From Rhododendron vialii (lineage: Eukaryota; Streptophyta; Magnoliopsida; Ericales; Ericaceae), in assembly GCF_030253575.1 (NCBI RefSeq), contig NC_080561.1, positions 12,510,001 through 12,574,000 of the forward strand: a stretch of DNA of 64,000 bases, in the 5' to 3' direction. How positions within the stretch are numbered: the first letter of the stretch is position 1; each line of letters starts with the position of its first letter. The notes under the pieces are model-generated. The model saw nothing but the letters and a program-made list of their open reading frames with translations. It did no database searches and was not told where the DNA came from. Positions 20,407 to 29,684 of the stretch are shown piece by piece. Made by a program: the position numbers and the translations under genes.

Positions 20407-22036
20407 CTAGTTGGCTAGTTTTAATTGTCTCTGCTGTTAATTTAGTTGTTTTAACTGCTTTTGCTTGCAAGGTTTTCCAGTTTTGTTTTGTAGAAATTTA
20501 CCAAATAAGCAAGAGCTTTAAGGCCTAAGGCATATCACAAGACGAAGGCAACCCGACGACTCGCCAGGACGAGGCAAGGCCAAGGCGTGGACCAAAAGTC
20601 AAGTGCTGATTTAAGCTCTTCGGTACCGATACCAAGTAATTGGTTCTATCGGTATTGAGACCCTTTCCAGCGGCAGCAGATAAGCAGCTCGGTACCAATA
20701 CCAAGTATTTCTTCCTATCGGTACCAAGAGGATTAAGCAGACCAGCCTAAGGCCTTCTCCATCGGTACCGAAGGGCTTGGAGGGACTTTCAAAGCATCTC
20801 TGGAGAATATGCTGGGCGCGTACCAAGTAGTAGATTGGAGAAAAGATTTTGGATTACATCATTGTAGATCTAGATCTAGATCTAGATTTGTTTTTGTTCT
20901 TGAATGTTCTTCATTTTCCAGTCTTGAATCTTTATTTCCTGTTTTCATTAATTAGTTTTTTGGTATTGTCTTCTTTATTAAAGTTGTAGTGAATCTTCCG
21001 ATCTATCTTTTAATCCAATTTTCTTCTAGTATTGTTAATTCAATTATGTTAAGTAGATTTTCGTTTGCTCCTATCTCAATAGATATGTGCGAGTAGTTTA
21101 CCAAAGTTAGGTCATGGGGTGATTAACACCTCATGGTTCAAGTAGAATTGCGTTTTTCACCATAAAGTTTAAACCTTTGGTTCGGGAATCGATGTGGGGT
21201 TCGGGTTTATTTGTCAAATCGCTAAGGTGTTAATCTCCTTGATCATGTGTAGGTAGGAGCATCGCCTACTTACCACACATGATACTTGGAGCTCTGACGC
21301 ACGAGGCATTTGCTAAATAAATTCTAAAGCTAGCTTGGTGATCGAACCATTCTATTTTCCGATTCAGGAACCTTAATTGTGTATCCTGAATTGCGTATTT
21401 GGGTGAGAAATACAGTTTTAATTTGAGTCGTGGGTGTTAGTAATTCCTAGACCTAACCTGTCTTTTATCTTAGTTTATTAGCTTTTCAATTTAGCCCCTT
21501 TTCATTTCCGCTACACACGTAAAACCAAGTTGGCTGTCTAAAAGTAGAGAGCTCTTGCTTGCATCTACAAATCCAACAAAGCCGTATTAATTATTCCCTT
21601 GGGTACGATCCCGAATTTCCGGATTATCATGCTTCAACTGACGTATTAGGCCCTACGGTTGAGGCGTTATCTCTTATATCGGAGTGAACGAAGCAATTTG
21701 CAAGAACACGCCAGAAGCTCGCCGAAAACTGATTCCAGGTCCGGAGATCACTGTCTCCGACCCCGATTCTTGATGATCCATGGACGGCGTAGATGAAGGC
21801 CGCCGACTGTGCTCCTTCCGAAACCCTCGTCGAGCCCCTTCCCTTTCCCTCGTTAAGTTCCAGCCAAGATTTCCCTTCGGTTTGTAGAGAGAGAAAGAGA
21901 GAGGGGCTGGACCGGCTAGTTCAGAGAGAGAGAGAGAGAGAGAGAGAGTAAAGTTGGGATTTTGGGTTGGCAACGGGCCTTTTGATCAACGGATCAAATT
22001 AATCAGCAACGGTCTTTTTTTTTCCCCTACCTATAA
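20407..22036. other. Retrotransposon-derived DNA, no gene
   Basis: About 20590-20830 holds repeats of GGTACCGATACCAAG / CTATCGGTACC. Text around 21590-21680 (GGGTACGATCCCGAATTTCC followed by GGATTATCATG) resembles an Athila/Tat-type LTR end, from memory. A (GA)n tract lies at about 21921-21949. ORFs here have no conserved domain. Confidence 0.35.
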
Positions 22037-22123
22037 ATGGGTGTTTTTTTTAACATGATTTTACACTCCAAAAAATTTCTCCCTTCCCCACAAACACACT
22101 CCAAAAAAAATAGTATATCAATT

Positions 22124-22366
22124 ATGGCAGAGGGAAGTCATAGTGCAAGAGGAAAATCGTTCAACTCCGATCAAGATAAAGAAATCTGTAATGCTTACTT
22201 GTGCGTTAGTCAAGACCCGATTGTCGGTACCAACCAAGCACGATCTAAATTATGGGATCGGGTTGCAAAAAAATACACCGAATTCACAGGAGGAGATGTA
22301 CGAACAGATGCTTCTATCAAGTCTCGATGGCAACTGCTTCAAGTCCGATGCAACTGCTTCAAGTAA
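22124..22366 (+). pseudogene. Harbinger ORF1 (Myb/SANT-like) fragment
   Basis: From the ATG at 22124 the frame encodes FNSDQDKEICNAYLCVSQDP, KLWDRVAKKYTEF and SIKSRWQLLQ, the trihelix/Myb-like domain of the DNA-binding ORF1 protein of plant PIF/Harbinger elements. At about 80 aa it ends right after the domain, whereas the usual proteins have a NAM-associated C-terminal part and are several times longer. The C-terminus was lost where the duplicated 164-bp transposase fragment begins. Confidence 0.65.
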
Positions 22367-22374
22367 AAGAGTGG

Positions 22375-23210
22375 GTTTTCCGATGCGGCCGCTGAAGAAG
22401 ACATGGTAAGCAGTTGGACATTTGTCCCACTGCCAGTGCATACAATCCAAGTTGCCTAGCATTTCAGGAAAACCACGTTGATCGCCCACATGTAGGAGCC
22501 TTGCAGTATCTGCTTCATTTGGTTTTCTCAGGTATTTTGCTTCAAGATGCGACCGCTGAAGAAGCCATGGTAAGCAGTTGGACATTTGTCCCACTGCTAG
22601 TGCATACAATCCAAGCTACCTAGCATTCCAGGAAAACCACGTTGATTGCCCACATGTAGGAGCCTTGCAGTATCTGCTTCATTTGGTTTTCTCAGGTATT
22701 TTGCTTCAAAAATGAAGATAACGCCTCTACAAAAGCTTCAAAGAGAGTCAACTATTGTACTTTCCCCAATCTTAAGATACTCATCAAGACTATCAGCAGG
22801 CGTCCCGTATGCCATTATCCTAAGAGCTGCTGTCATCTTTTGGATACCAGAAGACCTGCAGCTCCCGTTGCATCATTCCTTTGGACGAACGTCACATCGT
22901 GTTGCTGGAGTTGATCCAAGATCTTGTGAAATAAGAGTCGACTCATTCAAAAACGTTGGCGAAACAACTTTTCGTCATAGAGCGGATACTCACAAAAGTA
23001 ATCAGCATTGATTCGTTGGTCAGCAGCAATTCTGTCACGGGGGATTCAGGCTCAACCGCTTGTAGAACCAACATGACCTCCTTGTTGGCGTCTTCTTTCC
23101 AATTTTCGGTACTGGCTGGCCATGATCAGTTGCGCCATTGCAATCTCCTCATCATCAGAGGAAGATCCGTCAAATTCTCCCAGTAATATTCTTTGGGTTA
23201 AACTGCTCAT
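22375..23210 (-). pseudogene. HARBI1/ALP1-like (PIF/Harbinger DDE) transposase remnant
   Basis: On minus from the ATG at 23210 it reads MSSLTQRILLGEFDGSSSDD, then RDRIAADQRINADYFCEYPL, a plant Harbinger nuclease N-terminus. Further on come AALRIMAYGTPADSLDEYLK, then FEAKYLRKPNEADTARLLHV, LDCMHWQWDKCPTA and GRIGKPTLLLEAVAS, the core DDE domain (first Asp in LDCMHW). Several stops and frameshifts, the 164-bp duplication and loss of the C-terminal half make it inactive. It is divergent to the ORF1 fragment, the normal two-gene arrangement of Harbinger elements. Confidence 0.8.
22381..22708. repeat. 164-bp tandem duplication inside the Harbinger transposase
   Basis: Segments 22381-22544 and 22545-22708 are near-identical direct repeats (GCTGAAGAAG at 22391 and 22555). 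On the minus strand each encodes YLRKPNEADTARLLHVG, then LDCMHWQWDKCPTA, so a catalytic-domain segment is present twice. Confidence 0.85.
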
Positions 23211-23239
23211 GATGAATTTTTTTTTAAAGAGGAGACTGT

Positions 23240-23510
23240 ATATAGATTTGAGTGAGAATGGATAATGGGGAGGATAGGTCTATATATAGATGACTTAAGT
23301 AAATGGTGTAGTTGAGAGTGGATGAGAGTAAATTACTGGAGTAAATGGTGTAGTTGAGAGTGGATGGGAGTAAATGATGTAGTTGAGAGTGGATGAGAGT
23401 AAATGACTGAAATAAATGATGTAGTTGAGAATATGGAGTAAATGGATCAAGTAAATGATGTGGTTGAAAGTTGATGGGAGTAAATGGTATAACTAAAGTG
23501 AATGAGAAGT
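23240..23510. repeat. AGTAAATGRTGTAGTTGAGAG-type minisatellite
   Basis: Variants of AAATGGTGTAGTTGAGAGTG followed by GATGRGAGT recur about six times with a period of roughly 35-45 bp. It lies in the flank of the Harbinger element between the transposase start and the right end, where subterminal repeats are common. Confidence 0.7.
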
Positions 23511-23800
23511 AAAAAAAAAAAAAATGGAACGAATGTAATTTTTTTTTTTGGAATTAATTTTTTTTTTAAAGTCCTCAATTACCGGATACCAAAATTATTT
23601 TTTAACAGAAGTAGTACTTGATTTAGGGTTGAGAAAACTAAGAAAAATTAAGAAGGAGAGAAAGTTAGTTAATTATCCATTCCTTTTTTACATCTCACTA
23701 TTGGAGAGGGGTGGGTTCTATTTTGCATCTAACTAACTTTTAACCATTTTTTTCATCTATTATAACTATCCATGCAGATGCAAAATACAACTTCATTGGA

Positions 23801-23810
23801 GTTGCTCTTA
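23801..23810. other. Candidate right terminus of a Harbinger element
   Basis: GTTGCTC followed by TTA matches the GAGCAACTCCAA-type terminus seen from the other strand. Together with TTA at 20120-20122 it may bound a 3.7-kb element (20123-23807) containing both Harbinger gene remnants. The terminal repeats match only weakly. Confidence 0.35.
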
Positions 23811-24353
23811 GATGAACAATGTGGGACAAGTCTAACACTACTCATTTCCAACCATGGTAGACTTTTACTGTGTTATCTTCACAAAAGCCTTTTTACACTC
23901 TTGCAAAGGAATCTGACGCTCTAGGTCAAACCTTGCCATTCCTCTAAGTAGCATCAACACGAAGACATAATTTTTCAAATTTGAGGACACTACATGTGGG
24001 GGACACATTATAAACATATTATGCATTTGCCATTACTCTATTAGCCATCATCCATTATACACAAACAAAAGTATCTTAAAGTTCCATGGGAGTCTGTGTT
24101 GAAGGAAAGTACCTCATCGCCTAAGATCCAAAGTAGTATGACATATAAAAGCGTGAGGGATTAAGTTCACTTCATTAGCTAGCTTTTGGGATTAAGTTCA
24201 ACCTAAGACCGTGTTACACCTTTGGTTCCGCTTGACACCCTAGCGTGTAATAATGCATTGTGGCATGTCCACTTCGGATTTGACTGTCGGACACATGTTC
24301 GCAGAGTGAATAATGTGCGACACCAGAATAAGAGAGGGGTTCATGCTTCAGAC
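23811..24353. other. Downstream region of the coiled-coil gene
   Basis: Contains TTAAGTTCACTTCATTAGCTAG / TTTTGGGATTAAGTTCAACC text reminiscent of LTR debris; part is probably the 3' UTR of the minus-strand gene. No other gene is recognised. Confidence 0.3.
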
Positions 24354-25681
24354 TCAAACTGAATAGCGAATAAGCACCGCAACAGGTTTTCCCCCAGCCA
24401 TCAACACGAGCTCTGAAAAATTCTCACTACTAGAGGCACCCTCTACATAGTGTTCTCGTCCTGCAAAGCGTATCCCTTCAATTCTCCTTCTCCCATTTTG
24501 CTTGTCCTTTTGCTGCTCCCCCAGCCATCCTTCTTCTCCACCCTCCCCTCTGTTCCGTTTCTTGACAAGGTTCTGCACAACCCCTGCATGCTTATCGCAT
24601 ATCTTCCTCCCTACAATCAGCAAACAACAACTAAGCAAAGTACATAAAGATATGCCAATGACAACTGCTAGGACAGTGGCGAAAGCTGCAACGATGTGCC
24701 AATGCGATAATTCATATGCCACCATCCATTACACAAGTTAACACCACAACGAAAAAGCATCCTTAAAAGTGCACAAACACACACACACTCACCCGCAAAC
24801 AAGCTCTCAACAACACTCCACTCCAAAGAAATATCTTCCTCGGATTTAGCACCAAGTGCCTGAGCCGCCTCATCCAGCTTGTGTTTTTCCTCCTCTGCTT
24901 TGGAGAGTAATACCTTCAACTCCACTATCTCTGCCCTGGCCTTCTCCCGTTCGGTGTTAATTGTCTTCAGTTTGTTAATTCCCTCCAGCTTAGCTTTCTT
25001 CAATCTCCCCATCCTCTTCAATCTAGCCTCAAGCCAATCAGTCTTGATCAAGCACCGCTGCATATCCCCAAATGACTTCAATAAATCATCAAGCTCTTCT
25101 TCGCTCAAATCTCCTATCTTTGTGCTCTCAAGCATACCCCACAATCGACTGAAAGACTCCAAGGCAAAGCGGACAAAGAAAGAGCCGAGACTTCCCATGC
25201 GCATGAATGTATCTGGCCTTTGCACAAAAACTTTCAAAAGCCTTGACCTATCTGCCTCACTAACATCGGCAAAGAGTATAGCTGGATCTAATCTCACCTC
25301 TTCTCCTGAGTGTTCTTTTAGATAAACCACACCGTTTATCTCTTTGACCATCTCCACATCACCAGATTTAACACAACGGACAATCACAGGGCTATTGAGC
25401 TCATCTCCAGAACCACGCGATTGCTTCATGACATCCGAATCATGAGAGTATTGCTGTCCATCGCCATTGCTCTCCTTGATCTTGTTAAAACGAGACTGCA
25501 TAGCTGTAAAGCCTGTGTTTTTTCTTTTCTTCCCATCTGCAAATCGCTTCTTCAACGAATATGCTGCAGCTTTTTTCTTGAAATCTTCTTCTGGGAGATT
25601 CATTTCATATCTTCCACTTCTCAAATTTAGCCTTTGTTTTGGTATCTCATCAATTGTCGACCTTATTTTCTTCCTACCCAT
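24354..25681 (-). CDS. Coiled-coil protein, PEARLI-4/phospholipase-like family, with membrane tail
   Basis: Two coding exons on minus: 25681-24793 and 24685-24354, joined through G|GTGAGT...TTGCAG|CT in phase, giving about 406 aa and ending TGA. The N-terminus is basic (MGRKKIRSTIDEIPKQRLNL). The middle (about 150-215) has DLSEEELDDLLKSFGDMQRC, then DWLEARLKRM, and a long heptad-rich coiled coil follows (about 215-290). This DWLE.RL plus coiled-coil layout recalls the PEARLI-4/'phospholipase-like' proteins of plants, whose biochemical role is unclear; the assignment is from memory. Exon 2 adds one strong hydrophobic segment (VLAVVIGISLCTLLSCCLLI) and a basic then Ser-rich tail, so a membrane anchor is plausible. 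An unconfirmed 5' noncoding exon may lie near 27 kb. Confidence 0.6.
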
Positions 25682-25926
25682 TTATACTGTCCAAAATCGA
25701 AAGGAAAATACACGAAGCCTGTGGATGAAAAACGAAACTAAAAATGCAGGAAAAAAAAGTGTTGAACGCATCTCATACCTAAAATCAAACATAAATCTAG
25801 AAATTACAATAGTCCACAAGAAGAATGTCATTTAGTAATGCACATATGACATAACCACTGTACTCCAGATTCAAACTACATTATGTTGTTTGGAGAGGTA
25901 TCAGTTTCACACTCAAACAAACAACT

Positions 25927-26285
25927 GTAGTAACTACCCAGAATCAAATTACAAGCACTCTATCTCTCTTAATCTTTCAAAACCCACCAGGTGGGTGAAA
26001 CCCCATCCGGCGTTCTCACGTCTCTCTCTATCTCTCTAGTCTCTACATTTGACCACCTAGTGGGTAGAGTGCTTGTAATTTGATCCACGGTAGTTAACTC
26101 CAAAAACAAATTATAAGCACTCTATCTCTCTCAAATCTTTCAAACCAACTAGGTGGGGTGAAACCCCATTTAGGGTTCCCACATCTCTCTCTATCTCTAT
26201 AGTCTCTACATTTGTTCCACTCTCGATGGGGTTTTTAACCACCTAGCGGGTAGAGCGCTAGTAATTTCATTTTAGGTAGTTAATA
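25927..26285. mobile_element. Two tandem palindromic MITEs sharing a terminus
   Basis: Unit A (about 25927-26098) starts TAGTAACTACCCAGAATCAA and ends with the inverted text (TTGATCCACGGTAGTTAACT). Unit B (about 26090-26285) starts AGTTAACTCCAAAAACAAAT and ends TTAGGTAGTTAATA. Both have CAAATTACAAGCACTCTA-type arms and a core with GGTGAAACCCCAT and TCTCTCTCTATCTCT. Adjacent copies appear to share the GTAGTTAACT junction. Confidence 0.65.
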
Positions 26286-26488
26286 CCATTATTTGTTCGA
26301 GTGCAAAACTCACCAACACATTAAGCACTGAGGTGAAAAAAAAAAAAAAAAACAAACAAACAAACAAACCAGTATCATATCAAACCCTAGTAAATAATTA
26401 ACAAAACGCACCTCAAAAGTTCAAGAACACATGTAACGTTGCCAATCTCTGTATCTATACAAGTATCTAGATTTTTTTTTTTTTTTTA

Positions 26489-26812
26489 TCCCCTTTAACG
26501 ATGTACTTCGTCCTTAAACTACAAAAATCACCTATTTCCTCCTCCTTCAACTTTCTGATTGGAACCCATTTGGTCTACCGTTAACGGCTTCCCCTTTTTT
26601 GAGTGGAAAAGTTAACGGAATCTTAATTCGGTCTAATATTTCATCCCTAAACTATGCTCCATCTGTCTACTATGTTATTAAATTATGCTCCGTTGGTCTA
26701 TTTCATTAACTATCAGACCAAATTGGTTCCAATCAGAAAGTTGAAGGAAGAAATAGGTGATTTTTGTAGTTTAAGGACCAAATAAACAAACAGGAGCATA
26801 TTTTAGGGGATA
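26489..26812. mobile_element. Palindromic MITE, ~85-bp arms
   Basis: The left arm GTCCTTAAACTACAAAAATC (about 26510) to CTGATTGGAACCCATTTGGT (about 26575) is inverted at about 26707-26785. Outer ends TATCCCCTTTAA and GGGGATAA also pair. AT-rich centre, no ORF. Confidence 0.65.
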
Positions 26813-27095
26813 AGAACATTAAAAATAAAAAAAAACCCCCTCAAATATCTAATTATATAACATACCTTTTAGTTGTGGAAATCTCTCATTTAGGAATAAA
26901 CAAAACAAGAAGTAGTTCAATAAAAAATTGAAGGCACGTCTAAATTTAAATTCCACTCCTCGCCCAGCTTTAAATTCAAAGAAAAAATGATACACAGAAA
27001 CGAACCTTGCAAAGAGTGGAGAAAGATGATGGGGTTTTCTGAGTCTTTGAGATTGTTTGGAAGAATCCTTAGCACTGGTTCGATTAGGGTTCATC

Positions 27096-27190
27096 CCTTT
27101 CGAATGCCAATCGGAGGGGGAGCAGTGAGCAGTCCTTCAATGAACCTTTCGAATGCCAATCGGAGGGGGGAGCAGTGGGCAGTCCTTCAG
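27096..27190. repeat. 48-bp tandem repeat near a possible 5' exon
   Basis: CCTTTCGAATGCCAATCGGA through GTCCTTCA occurs at about 27097 and again at about 27145 with minor differences. On minus, the flanking text (ATG at 27094, then a CAAG|GTTCGT donor at about 27005) looks like a leader exon of the coiled-coil gene; if spliced to the acceptor before 25681 it would create a short upstream ORF. Speculative. Confidence 0.4.
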
Positions 27191-27908
27191 TCCCTGCATT
27201 CAATAGTTAAGGGAATATATAGGTACATATACCAATCACACTCACCCTTTTTGTCTTTTTCTTTTTTCTTTTCTTTTTTTTTTGTCATTTTGTAAATTTT
27301 GTGTTGGTTTTTGAAATTATATTTGCTGAATAGAGTAATTTTAAAAAAAAAATGCTAAAAACAGTTTACTGAGCTGTCGTTAATGTTTAAAAAACTTGTT
27401 AAAATTTATAAAAGTGTGTGAAAATGTATTAACAGGTGTAAACAAATGCATTGAAGAATGTGTTTTCTCTGTCTTTTTCTTAGGTTCAATAGAAGAACTT
27501 TTTAATGTCTAAGATAAATAAATTTAAAATCATTTTTGTAGTGTTAGAATTTTTGGTAAGTGTCATGCAAAATTTGGACTTTTTGTTTTTAAGCTTATTT
27601 TCGTTGTAGGTAATTTTAAAGCTTTAGGTCCAAACTTTTTAATTTTGATTACTCTCTGTGAGAGATTAAAAATATATAAATTAAAAGTTTAATACAATTC
27701 AAAAGTAAGTAAAAAACTTATTTTTTTTTACTTTTATGTTTAATGAACCCTTGTTACTTTTCTTGGATAATATTTGAAGTGGTATTTTCAAGATTTTCAT
27801 ACTTTTTAGTAATAAAGGTTGTTTGGAACTTACAGAAAATGAAAGAAAAATTAAAACAATTTCTCTTTCATTGTTTGGTAAGTAGAGAAAGAGGTGGTAG
27901 AAAACATT

Positions 27909-28042
27909 AATGCTAGAGGCACATCGGTGTGGCACACCTCATTCACACCCCTCTCATATACAGGAGGGAACCCGTTCTAGTAGGTTCCACCTGTATGTGA
28001 GAGGGATGTGGCTGAGGTGTGTCATACCCGATGTGCCCCTAA
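27909..28042. mobile_element. Short palindromic MITE
   Basis: TGCTAGAGGCACATCGGTGT ... CACATCCCTC arms fold back: left AGGCACATCGG..GGCACACCTCA and complement of right GGGGCACATCGGGTATGACA. About 134 bp, no TSD that I can defend. Confidence 0.6.
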
Positions 28043-28275
28043 CAGCTCTCGAAAATAGAAACTTCTAGTATTGTGCACAGTAACATATCCCTTTCATATT
28101 CCTTTCGTTTTTCTCTCATTTTCTTTTCTTTTATTTTCTCCACTTTCTTCAAGTTCCAAACACACCGTAAAAATGAAGTTTGAAAAAAAAAAAACACAGC
28201 ATAAATTTTCATAGCTACTGACAACTAAAGTTTCATCTCACCACCAACCTTCCTTTTTTACTTCACGGACTTCAG

Positions 28276-28490
28276 GTTGGTGCTGTGCAGTGAGGTGTAC
28301 AATACCATATTGCGCACCTCTGAGTCGTTGGATCGTGCATCTGATGACTCGGATCTCATCTCAGAAACTAACGATCAAGAGCCGTTCATTGCCGAAATGA
28401 GATCCGAGCCGTTGAATTGTGTTAGATGCACGATCTAATTGCTCGAAAGTGCGCAGCACGATCCTGCGCACACCACTGCATAGCACCATC
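28276..28490. mobile_element. Palindromic MITE
   Basis: Left GGTTGGTGCTGTGCAGTGAG and complement of right GATGGTGCTATGCAGTGGTG pair, as do inner parts (GATCGTGCATCT, CGGATCTCAT). Non-coding, about 215 bp. Confidence 0.55.
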
Positions 28491-28523
28491 TCCCAATTGC
28501 TCTGGCCACTCATTCACTCCCTA

Positions 28524-28610
28524 CCTACTTCTTTACCTCCTCGAAGGCGACCAACACCCTGAGACCCGCCGAAGGAACCATCGTCTTTGTTGCCCGAACC
28601 ACTCAGCATA
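28524..28610 (-). pseudogene. Duplicate of the mtHsc70 3' coding end
   Basis: CTACCTACTTCTTTACCTCC, then TCG, matches the mtHsc70 stop region at 29680-29702 base for base apart from one position. The next ~55 bp retain CCCTGAGACC and GGAACC blocks of the Gly-rich C-terminus with gaps. On minus it reads GSGNKDDGSFGGSQG-like sequence and a broken EEVKK end. It lies about 1.1 kb downstream of the real gene end in the same orientation. Confidence 0.6.
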
Positions 28611-29684
28611 ATGAAAATTTTCTATTAGAAAATAACCAAAAACATATTGTCAACTCAAAATTATCCTGAATTTTCCAATCAGAATCGACAATCCTTCTAA
28701 CCGTGATCTACTTATGGTCGTAAACAAGCTAAGCCGAGTTTTATTATGGTCAAGCTTGTTTATTAATTTTTTTGCGAGCTCGAGTTCAAACCTAGTAAAA
28801 ACTTAACGAGCCGAGCACAAACCGGTCGAAGGTTGACTCAAATTTGAGCTTGTTCACGAGCTTTATAAAGACAACCACAAACATATATTTATACTTGCAT
28901 AGTCGAGAAAATTTTGATTGTGCGTTGCATGTGACTTAAATCTATATAAGCTACAAGAAAAAGCACTTATTTCGAATGGTGATACAATTTACTATAATTT
29001 CTGAGTTAATAAGAAGTAATCTCCATCTATTCAAAGAAAATAAGCCTTTATGGAGATGAGCTGAACCAAGTAAGCTAATGTTCAGGCTTGTTTTTTTTTT
29101 TTTCGCGAGTTAGAGCTAAGCCAAGCCGAGCATGCTAATATTTAGGGAAGTTTTTTGAGAGCTCGAGCCCAATAAAAACTTAACGAACACTCAAATGAGC
29201 CCAAAACTAGATGAACCAAGCACAAACAAGCCGAACACCGGGCCGAGCTCAAACTCAATAAAAACTGAACGAACCTAGATGAACCAAGCTGGAATGAGCC
29301 GAACACCGGGCCATTCACGAAAGGCTTGGCACATCTACAGCCCTAAGTCATCTACTCACTACCTACCAAGCCCTCGAGGAAAATTTAGCACTAAATGAAC
29401 AATGACAGTTCTGTTTCTATGAAGTAATTTTCTAGAAGGCTTGGCATACAAACTCAACAGTATGCTTGAATGAAATCCCAAAAATGAGATCAGATTTCAG
29501 CAGGGAGATTTATTAACAATCTACACATTAGTGTGGAACAAGCAAACATTAAAATTAGGAGAACTTCATACACCCAAGGCACAAGTTCTAAATACAAAAC
29601 TCCCAAATTATAACACGAAAACAAAAGACCACTGAAGTTTGATCTCAATTACCACCCTGTCTTCTTATTTCTATCTCTCTCCAC
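28611..29684. other. hAT-like MITE debris and mtHsc70 3' UTR
   Basis: At 28700-29342 GAGCTCGAG/AAGCCGAGC phrases recur, and the right edge (complement TTAGGGCTGTAGATGTGCCA) looks like a hAT terminus; the matching left terminus was not found. About 29400-29684 is probably the 3' UTR of mtHsc70 (minus strand). Confidence 0.45.
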
